Origin: Timema cristinae
Taxonomy: Eukaryota; Arthropoda; Insecta; Phasmatodea; Timematidae
Assembly (NCBI GenBank): GCA_039000515.1
Contig: JBCFYV010000001.1
Span: 49,968,184-50,032,183 of the forward strand
Direction: 5' to 3'
DNA length: 64,000 nt
Shown: positions 37,038-47,991 of the stretch, piece after piece
Numbering within the stretch: the first letter of the stretch is position 1
Layout: every line of letters begins with the position of its first letter
The notes under the pieces: model-generated
What the model saw: the letters and a program-made list of their open reading frames with translations, nothing else
Told to the model about the DNA's origin: nothing
Database searches by the model: none
Made by a program: the position numbers and the translations under genes

Positions 37038-37395
37038 ATGGATAGTGTAAGTACTGATTAATTTTGAACAATATTGTTAACATTTGTGCATAAAGTAAAA
37101 AAGATAGTGAAGAGCCGTCATAGGACAGTTTTAAATAAAATGTATTTATTTACAGATTACAATATTTAAAAAATCTTAACATGAAAGTGAAAATGAATTA
37201 TTACTTTTGTATTTAAATTTAAAAATTATTAATTAATAATATTTATTCACTCTTTTAAGGGTACGGTGATCGCTTCAGTACCATTTATATGTTTATCATT
37301 TGTAGGAATCAGGGACGGGCACGTCGGAAGGCGTCTATGTAATGGGTGATATAATAATATACGGGAAATTGATGGTAGCGTCCGTTATTGGCTAA
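37038..37395 (+). CDS. Candidate two-exon start of an unidentified gene
   Basis: ATG GAT AGT at 37038-37046 is followed at once by a consensus donor GTAAGT. An acceptor (TTATCATTTGTAG) ends at 37305, and the joined frame runs on to TAA at 37393-37395, giving about 32 codons beginning MDSESGTGTSEG. The upstream CpG-rich block suggests the first exons of a transposase gene, but no domain is visible. The second exon may be spliced further or decayed. Unidentified. Confidence 0.25.
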
Positions 37396-37399
37396 TGTA

Positions 37400-38340
37400 A
37401 TTGAGTGATAGGAAACTGAAAAAATACAGCTTTAAAGAAATATCATTGTAGGTCAGAGTAAATAATGACACATGAGTTGGTGGTTCACTGTACATTTGGA
37501 AAGGGCCTGAGCCCAACCACCATTTCGAGTAGCCATTCCGTGTGCGCGAAATGACGAGGTTGCGCTGATAAATCAAGAATAATTTAGTATTTTAGAAGAA
37601 AGATCTATTGTTACAATAGTGGGAACTTGGTTACAATAGTGTGAACTCAGTCGAATGTAAGGGCGAGCAAGAAAAAAGCAAATAGCCAGTAGAGTTTTTA
37701 AACCATTTAATGCACCCGGGAATACGGCCACACAAGTTAAACATAAAAATAGGCGGTGTAATAAAATAATGCTCCTTAGGTACTTGAATACTAAACAGGG
37801 GTTATGCATTGGACCTGCCTAGCAATGACAAAATGAGATAAAACGCTATAATCCACGTAAACAATTATAACAGGTTTACCTCAAGGGAATACCCTGAACC
37901 TGAATGCCCTGACATCCCCTTTGCTTAGAGCAGGGGACAGTTCCAAGATAAACTGGTGTTCTCAATTACCAATAATTATCTACAAGCTCAAACCTTGTAT
38001 AGGGTGTATCTATCTGCTCAAACCCGTTTTCAGACATGGCCTATTTTACTGGCCTACGTGGCCTACGTGGCCTTTTCGTATACAATTTTATAATTCATTT
38101 AATAAAAATATAATTAGTTTAGTTCGCTCTCACTTTATATACTAATTATTGAGGGCTAGGTTTTGTTAGGTTGGTTAGACAGGCCTAAAAACAAGTTATC
38201 AACAAAGCCAGAAATTAAATTTGGCTGTTGATAGCCATGATTATTAATTTTTAATTGTGGCCACTAACCAAATGTTTCACTTTATTGCAAGTTTAGGCCT
38301 TGAGGTCGTAACTGCAGATCTACCGCCACAATCATAGTTT
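37400..38340. other. Intergenic DNA, nothing recognisable
   Basis: Open frames here have no recognisable motifs. A small direct repeat of TGGCCTACG occurs near 38045-38070. Confidence 0.4.
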
Positions 38341-38344
38341 TTAA

Positions 38345-38835
38345 CTGATCCTAGGAACTGCAGGCAAACACCTGCAGTTTCCCTGTGTGTGAGACTTCAA
38401 ATTTAACTGAAGGCAGGATCTGGTATTCTGAGCCTACAGACAAACACCTGCAGTTTCCCTGTGTGTGAGACTTTCAAATTTAACTGAAGGCAGGATCTGG
38501 TATTCTGAGCCTGCAGGCAAACACCTGCAGTTTCCCTGTGTGTGCTTGTCTCAAATCTAACTGAAGGAGGGTATGTCAGTCTGGGACTGCAGTCAAACAC
38601 CTGCATTTGCCCTGTGTGAATCTATCAAATCTAACTGAAGGCAGGATATGTTATTCTGGGCCTGCAGGCAAACACCTGCAGTTTCCTGTGTGTGCTTTCT
38701 CAAATCTAACTGAAGGCAGGATATGTTATTCTGGGCCTGCAGCAAACACCTGCAGTTTCCTGTGGTGTGAGACTTTCAAATCTAACTGAAGGCAGGATAT
38801 GTTATTCTGGGCCTGCAGGCAAACACCTGCAGGCT
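38345..38835. repeat. 77-bp minisatellite, about 6.5 copies
   Basis: The unit contains CAAACACCTGCAGTTTCCCT, GTGTGTGAGACTTTCAAAT and CTGAAGGCAGGATATGTTAT. CTGCAGG and CCTGCAG make small palindromes in each unit. Units differ by short insertions and losses. Confidence 0.95.
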
Positions 38836-38896
38836 TTCTGTTCGTGAATGATTACCGACGACTCTCTTCAGCCAATTTTGTGTGTTGCAATTTTTT

Positions 38897-39381
38897 TTTA
38901 GCATGGAGTCTTACTACTCGTTCGGTTTGTATGCGTATTCACTAGCTACGCTAATGTGTCAGGTATGAGGAAGGTTACATTTAGAGGAAGTGTACCCCCA
39001 TTTGTGAGGAAGGAAAGTAAAATACTATTCAGAGAAAATAACCTCAGTACAACCGACCAAGTCTATAACCTCGCCTCCCCGTCATAGGCAGTCTAGTCTA
39101 CTGTAGTGACGTCTTAGATTGATTTATTTTCGTTTATTGGAGGTGTGAGCTTTCTAGATTGACTGATTATATCACGAGTTATAAACTAACTTAAATCTAT
39201 AACAGACACAACATACAGCCCGTGGGCGTTAATTCATCGCCGTGAAAGGGGAAAACTTACATTTAACCACTGATACATTGTTCGGCTATGTCAAGAATCG
39301 AATCCTGGACCATTTTCTCAGTAGACATACACGCTACCGACTGAAATTATGTGATGCCTCAGATCATGCGGCCACCAAAGC
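38897..39381 (-). mobile_element. SINE family B split by a nested SINE
   Basis: The 3' tail, body and box B occupy 38897-39119. The remaining head (ATGATCTGAGGCATCAC on the minus strand, then GGTGGCCGCATG-like) resumes at 39351-39381. The break falls in the head at GACGTCTTAGA. Confidence 0.75.
39120..39350 (-). mobile_element. SINE family E, inserted into a family B SINE
   Basis: A complete family E copy on the minus strand: head GTCGGTAGCGTGTATGTCTA, box B GGATTCGATTCTTG, body TTTTCCCCTTTCACGGCG, 3' region TATAATCAGT and AGAAAG. It is flanked by an imperfect 14-bp duplication, 39106-39119 and 39351-39364 (11 of 14 match). It is therefore younger than the host SINE. Confidence 0.75.
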
Positions 39382-39574
39382 GGGTATCGGAATCTTTATA
39401 AAAATTTAATATCAATTAGATAATATTTTAATAGCTTTATTTTTGTGGCAACATTGATTTGCATTTATTATTTATAAAAAATATGAGTTTATTATATACC
39501 AGCTTATTGTTATATTGTGTCGAGTAAATAGATACAAAATATTCACTGGCTAATTCTATTACGTCCATGTTTGT

Positions 39575-39610
39575 TCTGCCACTTCTTACTACTCGTGGGG
39601 TTATCTGACC
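39575..39610 (-). mobile_element. Shared SINE tail scrap
   Basis: CACTTCTTACTACTCGTGGGGTTAT matches the reverse complement of the tail with several changes. A similar scrap is at 39768-39800 (CCAGTTCGGGTTATACGC). Confidence 0.4.
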
Positions 39611-39937
39611 TATTCATTTCACTAGTGGGGCAGGTTGGAGAAAATAATTGATAAATTAGGTAAGAAAAACTGCCTATAAAATAAAAACATTTATTTTCAC
39701 AGTAAACATTGACGACATTGTGTTATATTATCAGTGTTATTTTATGGATGTTGATACTTTTTATAACTCTGAGTTATACAACCAGTTCGGGTTATACGCA
39801 TTATATTGATATTATCTATCAAAAAGTTCCGCGGCGGCTCACATTATTGGACGTTTGAATTATTGGTAGTAGTTTTAGTAACCCTTTTAAATGCCAGGAA
39901 AACCTTTCTTGAGAAGATTGGACTAAGTAATTCCTAG

Positions 39938-40145
39938 CGTCACGCTCGTGTTGGACTAGACTGCTGATGACAGGAAGAGCGGGGGGGGGGGGGGGGGGGG
40001 GGTCAAATCTCGGTCGGGTGTACTGCTCCCTCCATTTGAATATGAGTACACTTCCACTAAATTTAACCTTCCTCTCCCTAGCTCACTAGTATAATTATTA
40101 TCTATGCATATAATCTGAACAGGTAGTAAGACGAGGTGTTAAAAA
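39938..40145 (+). mobile_element. SINE family B with a poly-G expansion in its head
   Basis: The head (GCGTCACGCTCGTGTTGGAC, then CTGCTGATGACAGG), box B (GGTCAAATCTCGGTCGGGTG), body and tail (TCTGAACAGGTAGTAAGACG) are present. About 23 G at 39980-40002 replace the usual GGGGAGGTCG segment. Confidence 0.75.
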
Positions 40146-40289
40146 AGTTATTTCTACAAGAACTTTTCTATAGAATTTAGAGGAAATGTATCCGCATTTT
40201 CATGAGAGTAATGTGAGGAACCATTTAAACAAAACCTCAGGACGTTTATTAATGTAAGGAAGATATGGTTTTTGAAATAACTCTTATTG

Positions 40290-40490
40290 TTATGAGTTCT
40301 GTCTCACGACATGTTCATTCCTTCTGTCAGTGAACTTTGACCACCAATGCACCCTGTCTTTGCCTCCTCCTTCAGCTCCCAGAATGTTCTTCTTTCTTTC
40401 AAGTCTTCCAATACTTGACTCCTCCTTCCTAAGCTCCTCTTTCCCTCAACCTTTTCTTCTGTGACGTCGTGTAGAAGACAGTTCCGCCAA
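40290..40490 (-). pseudogene. LINE reverse-transcriptase C-terminal remnant with 3' end
   Basis: The minus strand encodes RSQVLEDLKERRTFWELKEE and then AKDRVHWWSKFTDRRNEHVV, ending near GTGAGACAGAACTCATAA. This Leu-Glu-Lys-Arg-rich tail with W-S-K-F is typical of non-LTR polymerase C-termini. The terminal nucleotides match the fragment at 4250-4330. Confidence 0.6.
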
Positions 40491-40599
40491 AGGAACTCTT
40501 ATGATTATGATTGAATGTAGAAGTTGCTAAGCTTGTGTGCAGTGTCCGACCGAATATAAATAATATTTCTGACTGATGATGTGTTAAACGCGGAGTTAA

Positions 40600-40860
40600 C
40601 GCCGTGTAGTTGTGTGAGGGTGGGATGTTGCGGTACCACGTGCGTCACGTGTGTTGTGGTCGCGTGGCCGACACGTGGCACCGCCACATCCTTCCGGGCC
40701 TACTCTACCCTCCGGCGGGAGGGGGGGAGCGGATTGTGCCAAAAAATGTGTTTAAAAATGTGTGGAACCCACCCTTGTCTGTTTGTTGGCTTAGGACAGG
40801 CAGGGCAGAGGTAGACGAATGTCTCTATCATTGCGACGAGCTACTATAAGAAATATGGGC
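40600..40860. promoter_or_regulatory. GC-rich block with three CACGTG E-boxes
   Basis: CACGTG lies at 40637-40642, 40646-40651 and 40672-40677, in a CpG-containing island that stands out from the AT-rich flanks. CACGTG is the core site for bHLH factors (Myc/Max and CLOCK types). No TATA box or exon can be linked to it. Confidence 0.35.
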
Positions 40861-41329
40861 CGCAGTTCTCCAAACTTTTGGAGAGAAGATAATAATATAT
40901 TTTTTAAACAACCAAAAGTGTGGACATATTTTATCCACACAATAATGAGTTAATCAAATTTTATCACCGGTTAATCGCTAACTTTAGAGGGGAGATATAA
41001 ATACTGTTTGTTTACTTGTGTCTTGTAGCGTTTGAACCGTGTTTTTATTAAGTGTTGATTGTAGTTCAATATTAAGTTAATGTCATTACTCATTGTTATA
41101 AGAGGAGGTTTTATGGAGATCACCCTCTCACCCCAATCACCCAAAATTTTTGAATTTTTCATCAGAAATCTTAAAGATGGCCTAGTATTAAACTTTAAAC
41201 AACTTATGGAGCCAGTCACGATTCAAAAGTTTGCCAGTGATAAAACCAATCTAAATATTTTTTAGAAGCATATATTTTCAAAATTTTTTAGGCGAGGATC
41301 AGTCTAAATTTCTTCTATAGACATTCAAT

Positions 41330-41800
41330 TCTTCTTTTAAATACCAGAGGTAGCCATTCCAATTAGCTTTTACATCCATATAATATTTCTAAAAAAATCC
41401 TAATGAGGACAGCTTTAATTAGCTTCTAATTTTATTCATATCTCAAAAATGTGTCGTTGAGATACCCTTTTTAATAGCTTATAGAGGCATCTAATTTGGG
41501 AGGTGGGGTATAAATAGCTATTATGGGCATACAAATTTCAGAATAATTTCTGGGCTAGTACCAAATAGCTTATAGGGAATCTAATTATTTACAAAACTTA
41601 AGGACTACTTAAAATAGCTCTTAGAGGTATTAAATTTTCAAAAATTTGCCAAGTAACCTATAGAAGTATTATAATTTTTTTTAAATCGGAGGGGGGGAGA
41701 GGGAGGAGAATTTTTCTAAATGGTTTTAAAGAATTTCCAAAATATTTCCAAACGAAAACCACTCCAAACAGCTTCTAGTAGCATCCAATTTTCTAACGTT
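41330..41800. repeat. Decayed repeat with AATAGCTTATAGAGGCATCT words
   Basis: Variants of this word recur about every 50-80 bp (41372, 41418, 41478, 41511, 41566, 41621, 41645, 41772). Spacing and sequence are irregular, so this is an old array. Confidence 0.45.
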
Positions 41801-42415
41801 AACTGAGAGGGAAAAGGTAAAATGTTACCTGCTCCCACCTTACACAAATAAAGTCCTATCCCTACTGTATAAAATAAAAATATTCTTATTTCTTAGGGTT
41901 TAGTAAAAGTCTTAATAGCATTCCAATAATAAACAGACATTAAGACGCTATACGAGTCAAGCAGGAATTCATAAATATCAGAAACCTTGTGGGCTTATAA
42001 CGTAACTGGGTGAAGCTATGAATTTGTAGGGGAACAAAGGGGGAAAGAGGAAAATACTAACGCCATTAAAATTTGAGTTGACAACCCTTATTAAATTACA
42101 TCATTTTATCAGAAAAAATCTAGCCTATGTTTCTATACCACTTAACATTTATTTACCGGGCATTTACATGTTAATGATAAATCTAAGTATGGGAGTTTTT
42201 GTACTTTTCATAGTCGAAGATTTCAACTTAAACTATTTTCACAAGTCTATGTGTTTATAGGTAGGGTCATAGAACTTATGATTTCACCCCCCCCTTCCCC
42301 CCTCACACCCCAAACTAAACCATCCCTACACTTATGACCGATTACTAAATATTATTCGGCCGCGGTGAAAGCTTGTAATAAGATTAATTTTATCCCTTGA
42401 TATGATAAACTGTTT

Positions 42416-42655
42416 ACCACCCTGATCTAAGGCGTCGCACTCGCAAAATGTTAAATTTCTGATGATAGGGAGATCGGGTTTCGAATCTAGGTCGGGTGTA
42501 CTGATGGGAGTTTTTATTAAATATTTTTCCACTTTCCCTTGACGCAAATGCGGGCACACTTCCTCTAAATTCCACTTTTTTAATCCCTAAAACATAATAT
42601 TAATTAATATTTTTGCTTATAACCCGAACGGTTAGTAAGACGTGGTGCTAGATAA
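42416..42655 (+). mobile_element. SINE family B, nearly full length
   Basis: The head (GATCTAAGGCGTCGCACTCG), box B (GGTTTCGAATCTAGG), body, and tail (ACCCGAACGGTTAGTAAGAC, GTGGTGCTA) are all clear. Confidence 0.85.
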
Positions 42656-42708
42656 TAGAATAAAGCTACGGTCCCATTAAAAGTATATTTCGTTGTCTAC
42701 AGTCTCCG

Positions 42709-42857
42709 CCTCTGACAAGACATCTTGTGAATGTGAGGAATGCCAGGTCTCCACCGTGGTTCGGATTCCACGTTAAACTGTAGGTCCTCCATCTCATCTC
42801 ACAATCACCCTACCATTACACATTAGCGTAAGTGCGTATAACCCGAACGGGTTGCTA

Positions 42858-42920
<63 letters not shown>

Positions 42921-42926
42921 TAATAA
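42709..42926 (+). mobile_element. Family C element, longer copy
   Basis: The same module as 21173-21340 but starting about 20 bp further upstream (CCTCTGACAAGACATCTTGTG). It ends at ACCCGAACGGGT plus GCTAATAG and (TAA)n of about 25 units, lacking GTAGTAAGACGTG. A perfect 11-bp duplication, TACAGTCTCCG, is at 42698-42708 and 42927-42937. Confidence 0.85.
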
Positions 42927-43159
42927 TACAGTCTCCGGTGGCCATTCCTTTGCCAGAAACATTCAAACTTCCATCAATATGACAATATTATTCATTTAGT
43001 AAACAACTTTGTAAACTTTTTGAAAGGTTCTTACCTCAGCTATGGACACTGCAGAAGAAAGACAAAGACTAGAAATAAAACTGGAATATATTATTTAAAA
43101 TATTTAAATATATTTTGAAATATAAATCCTCTTTGAGGAGATCCCCTGTTGATAGTGTA

Positions 43160-43365
43160 TGGAGACACGCCATTAGACGAGCGGTCTGAACGTAAAGATC
43201 ATTTAGCCTGGTTTTACGATGATAACGAGGCTTGAGATTGAATCCCGGCTTGTTGTACTGAGAGTGTGTTTTTCTAAATGGTTTTTCATTCTCTCTCCAC
43301 ACAAATGCTAGTACAGTTCCTCAAAATTACACATCCCTTATCTTCAATACATTAGCGTGATTAAA
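43160..43365 (+). mobile_element. SINE family B, without tail
   Basis: A tRNA-like head (GAGCGGTCTGAACGTAAAG), box B (GAGATTGAATCCCGGC), the GTTGTACTGAGAGTGTG body and CATTAGCGTGATTA. It ends before the hairpin tail. Confidence 0.7.
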
Positions 43366-43399
43366 ATGTTGAATAGCCTTGATGTGTGATAAGATTTGG

Positions 43400-44610
43400 T
43401 TTCTTGTTTGTTTCAGGTTAAAACATGATGACTGGAGTTACATGATATGTTTGTTTTTTCAGGTTAAAACATGATAACTGGAATTACATGATATGTTTGT
43501 TTGTTTCAGGTTAAAACATGATGACTGGAGTTTCATGATATGTTTGTTTGTTTGTTTCAGGTTAAAACATGATAACTGGAATTACATGATATGTTTGTTT
43601 ATTTCAGGTTAAAACATGATGACTGGAGTTACATGTTATGTTTGTTTGTTTGTTTCAGGTTAAAACATGATGACAGGAGTTACATGATATGTTTGTTTGT
43701 TTCAGGTTAAAACATGATAACTGGAATTACATGATATGTTGTTTATTTCAGGTTAAAACATGATGACTGAGTTACATGTTATGTTGTTTGTTTGTTCAGG
43801 TTAAAACATGATGACTGGAGTTACATGATATGTTTGTTTGTTTCAGGTTAAAACATGATGACTGGAGTTACATGTTATGTTTGTTTGTTTGTTTCAGGTT
43901 AAAACATGATGACTGGAGTTACATGATATGTTTGTTTATTTCAGGTTAAAACATGATGACTGGAGTTACATGATATGTTTGTTTGTTTCAGGTTAAAACA
44001 TGATGACTGGAGTTACATGTTATGTTTGTTTGTTTGTTTCAGGTTAAACATGATAACTGAATTACATGATATGTTGTTATTTCAGGTTAAAACATGATGA
44101 CTGGAGTTACATGATATGTTTGTTTGTTTCAGGTTAAAACATGATGACTGGAGTTACATGTTATGTTTGTTTGTTTGTTTCAGGTTAAAACATGATGACT
44201 GGAGTTACATGATATGTTTGTTTGTTTCAGGTTAAAACATGATGACTGGAGTTACATGATATGTTGTTTTTGTTTCAGTTAAAACATGTGACTGGAGTTA
44301 CATGATATGTTTGTTGTTTTTTCAGGTTAAAACATGATAACTGGAATTACATGATATGTTTGTTTATTTCAGGTTAAAACATGATGACTGGAGTTACATG
44401 ATATGTTTGTTTGTTTCAGGTTAAAACATGATGACTGGAGTTACATGTTATGTTTGTTTGTTTGTTTCAGGTTAAAACATGATGACTGGAGTTACATGAT
44501 ATGTTTGTTTGTTTCAGGTTAAAACATGATGACTGGAGTTACATGATTGTTTGTTTGTTTCAGGTTAAAACATGATGACTGGAGTTTCATGATATGTTTG
44601 TTTGTTTCAG
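43400..44610 (+). repeat. Minisatellite of about 25 splice-acceptor-like units (47-51 bp)
   Basis: Each unit contains TTTGTTTGTTTCAG followed by GTTAAAACATGATGACTGGA and a GTTACATGATATG end. The polypyrimidine-like stretch plus CAG|G is a good 3' splice site. The last unit, ending at 44610, runs directly into the exon-like sequence at 44611. Units alternate between a short and a long form that differ by one TTTG, and between GATGACTGGAG and GATAACTGGAA, so groups of units have been amplified together. Some units have one-base losses (43749, 44040, 44276). Confidence 0.95.
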
Positions 44611-44673
44611 GTTAAAACATAATGTGAAGAGTTTCTCTCACTACGTCATCAAAACCGATCATGGATGCGCCCT
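44611..44673 (+). CDS. Candidate exon following the acceptor array
   Basis: The acceptor TTTGTTTGTTTCAG ends at 44610. Only one frame is open (first base completes the previous codon), giving 20 residues that include KSFSHYVIKTDHG. This frame stays open if the donor is GTAAAG at 44674. The better donor GTAAGT at 44679 would include an in-frame TAA. The peptide is too short to assign; HYVIK recalls an SH2-domain strand, but that is a guess. If real, its neighbours are unknown. Confidence 0.3.
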
Positions 44674-44689
44674 GTAAAGTAAGTGTACG

Positions 44690-47140
44690 ATCATCTAAGA
44701 ATATTCTTAGTTTCAGTTGTTTATTGACATCATCTCAAGTTTATAAGATAGGCAGGATTTTGTTATTTATTTTTGCGAGCTCATGTGACCTAATTGAGAC
44801 ACTAATTACGTTTATCTCATTGGGATTCAAAAGGGGAGGGAAAAGGGTATTTTTATCCATATACCAGTGAACTTCACCCTCCCGATCACCCTACATGTTT
44901 CTTAAAACCGGCTCGCATGGCAAAGATAAGAATATTAATGCTCAGTAATCGAAGAAAACTTTTATCTTTATTGTATGCACATTTGATAAATTATGTTCAT
45001 AAAAATAAGCAAAGCACAGAAACTATTTTAACTATTTTGTTTTAAAAGGAAGTCTCCAAAATGTTATTGCCTTGCTGAACACGAGAAGAATCTTGAATAT
45101 CTCGGTGACGTACTAAGCCCAGGATTCTGTGTTCAATTTCCACGCCCAGGTGTAATTTCTTAAATAATTTAAATAAATTGAATCGTTTTCTCTTCCATAC
45201 GGACACTCTCCTAATTACAATGATGTAAATATTGTGTGTTTATATTCATTTTAAGACAATTCTTTGATATGCGCTCTCGTGAAGAAGAACTGATCAAATG
45301 TTCTACACATTGTGGTTTTTGAAAGAATCCGACTGCAGAATATAGGCCTACTAATGAGTGTCAAATAGATGTCCAGTATGTCTATTAAAATGTACTAGTT
45401 GGCCTATTGACGTTTTGCAGTTATAGCTTTCAAATTTAGCATTTTCTATTTTAGAAACGCAAATTGGATATATAATACCTTAGCTATAATATATATTCCT
45501 TAGCTAAATTTAATCCCAAATTAAAATCCCTCCTTTGAAAGCTTTTAAATTTTACTAGCGCATCTATGGTATATAATCTTTAATTTTTTTAAAATATTAA
45601 AATCGCTTGGGTCACTTTTTAAAGGATTAACTTCACTTTTTAAATATATAAATAAGAATTCCCCCCCTTTAATTACGTTAGATATTAAAAACTTTTCAAA
45701 CATATCTTCTGTGTATTAATGAACATCTTAATTTAAAAAAAAGTTTCCAAAGTTTATTTAAAGATAATAGATTTGTATTTTTAAAAAATTTCTTCTAGTA
45801 GAATCCAACTCTACCAAGAAGAGTAACAATACATTATGTCTGATTTCCCGCGAAGTTCATCAATTCAACTGTAAAGTTCCACATTTTCTGAAACCTTCAA
45901 ACTGTTTATTTGAGTGGTTCTCTATTAAACAGTTACTCAACTTACTCCCTCACCCGTCAGAGCCATGAAATGCTGGCACCTGGATCGAGGCTTCTCATCA
46001 GAAGCCATTATTTTACCTTTTAGTGAAGGATGTTATCTGTACCAGTCGTTATTATTGTCGCCGCCTCTGCTGACAGTCACCTGGTGGCAGAGGCCGGTAT
46101 CACCTAGAAGTCGGTTAGAACCGCCTCGCCCCTTCACTAGTTATCTGTGCAACATTCTGAACCTCCATTGTTTCACTGGGGTGAAGAGACAAGAATGTAC
46201 GTTATCAGGAATAGATGGATGAGATGTCTGTTCAAAGGACGATTGGATCACATTATTCAGTGATGCTTCAGAAGATATAGGAATTGAAAACGTTAACAAC
46301 TTATTTCGAGAGGATAAGGATTCAATGTGAAGTTTCAAACACACGAGGTGTTCACCAAGGACCGTGAAAATAGTCCAGTCTCGAGAGTCAACACCACAGC
46401 TTCCAAAATACGAGATAACAAGCAGTTCAGGTCAAATGGAGGACTGGCGGACGTCCTAATCTCTACTATATAATATAGGTTCTAAATTAAATGTATTGTC
46501 TAAGGATTGAGAGTATTTTAAATTTCGTGACTAAGTAAACAAAATAGTAGGCATATTATGTTAACCTAGAATAAAGCAGTTAACCTAAATACTTTTTTTA
46601 AATCGATTACCTCATGTATCGTGGCATATCTTTAAATGAAGACTATATCCTCAGACTATGAATAGCTATTAAATATTTACCTTCAGCTTGGTAGTCAAAT
46701 AGGCTGCCGGTATATATCTGAGGTCTTGTCTATAAATTATAGGTCACTCTGTCCTAGTACCACCGTAGAATATATTAGGATGTTTATCTCATTGAAGTTC
46801 TATCAGTAGGTGCCACGGTATCTAGCATGCGTGGGATTACCTAAACGTGTACACCTATATCACGTAGATAGACGTGTACAGTCCAGTTTTTAAAGGAAGA
46901 ATTTCATCTGACAGCAAGAAAGCTACTAGATTCTACTTTGATGTATTCATACGTCAGGTTATGCTATCTGCAACTGTCACATCAGATAAATATTATCAAT
47001 ACCTATGATAACCAAATAAAAAGTTATCAATGTTGGCCACAAAAGTATATTTTTATTTTCTAAAAGTTCCTTCCTGTAAAAATTCCTTTATGGACAAAAT
47101 GGGAGAAGGAACTTAAATCAATTTGTATCAGGATTTTTTT
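44690..47140. other. Intergenic or intronic DNA, no firm feature
   Basis: A GC-richer piece at 45950-46240 has an 85-codon plus-strand frame without domains. A tRNA-like scrap may lie at 45100-45155. Nothing else recognised. Confidence 0.35.
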
Positions 47141-47141
47141 T

Positions 47142-47285
47142 CGGCCCCGTATTAATACCTATCCAGGTTATCCGCATTTTTACACTCATGGGGCAGGGAT
47201 GAGAAAGATAAAATCTAAAGGAACTCTACCCACATTTTCATGAAGAGGAAAACCATTTAAAAAAAACTCACTATACCTGACGGAA
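47142..47285 (-). mobile_element. SINE family A/B fragment
   Basis: Minus-strand body and worn tail (ATAACCTGGATAGGTATTAA on the tail side) with TTTTCCTCTTCATGAAAATG in the body. No head. Confidence 0.5.
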
Positions 47286-47291
47286 TTAAAA

Positions 47292-47481
47292 AATTAAATT
47301 AAACGCATCTATTAAGGCGATATTTTATCAATCCTGTCTAAAAAAAAAGTTTTTGTTTGGTAAACTGTAAAAATAAAGTCCTAAACTCAATTTCCCAGCA
47401 CCACATCTTATTTGTTTAATCATAGCTGACGCTGTTGGTTATGCATGTTGCTATTACTAGCGTGGACGAGGTTAGATTCTT
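47292..47481 (+). repeat. Inverted repeat, left arm
   Basis: About 190 bp whose reverse complement is at 47992-48177 with roughly 95% identity by eye. Near its middle is CCAGCACCACATCTTA, which on the other strand resembles the GTGGTGCTA part of the shared SINE tail. Confidence 0.85.
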
Positions 47482-47673
47482 CCATCAGCATCAAACCAAA
47501 CCAAATGAGACTGACGCCTTAGTTCATGTTCCCAGCGTTGTGGGTGTCTAATACTAACCCTTGCCTGTCAATATAAACACAAAATGAAAGTGTAACATTA
47601 GAGATAGCGGACTATGAACCATTGTACTGGAGATTACTTTGTTCACGAGTATCAACTCTAACTGTTATCTCAG

Positions 47674-47821
47674 GACAGCTGATGTTTCCTTGTCATCATC
47701 ATCCTCTGGGGGAGTTGACACCGGTAGTTGTTGGTCGTCAAGAGGACATCCGCTGTCACAACACTTACCCTCAAGTGCTAACAGGACCATCATTGACCTT
47801 CCACCTAGGTCACTTCAATAG
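47674..47821 (+). CDS. Candidate 3'-terminal exon inside the inverted repeat
   Basis: An acceptor-like TAACTGTTATCTCAG ends at 47673. The frame that begins one base later runs 48 sense codons to TAG at 47819-47821. It is Ser-rich (VSLSSSSSGGVDTGS) and ends IIDLPPRSLQ. No domain is recognised. It lies in the 510-bp spacer between the two arms of an inverted repeat, so it could be part of a foldback element instead of a host gene. Confidence 0.25.
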
Positions 47822-47991
47822 CTACAACCAGCTGGAACTGGCGATCATGACCTCCTGAAACATTACCGCAAGAGCCAGTACTGATATAAGCTAATTATAC
47901 TTCCCAGCAGTACTAGACAAGTCAATATTTAAGAAATTTAAAGGGAGTATGGGGCACAAAACTTAGTAAAATATGTCCCAGTGCAGCTGGC

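Noticed and set aside
45965..46222. 85-codon plus-strand frame in a GC-richer stretch
   Set aside because: No splice-site pair, motif or codon pattern separates it from chance; noted only as background.
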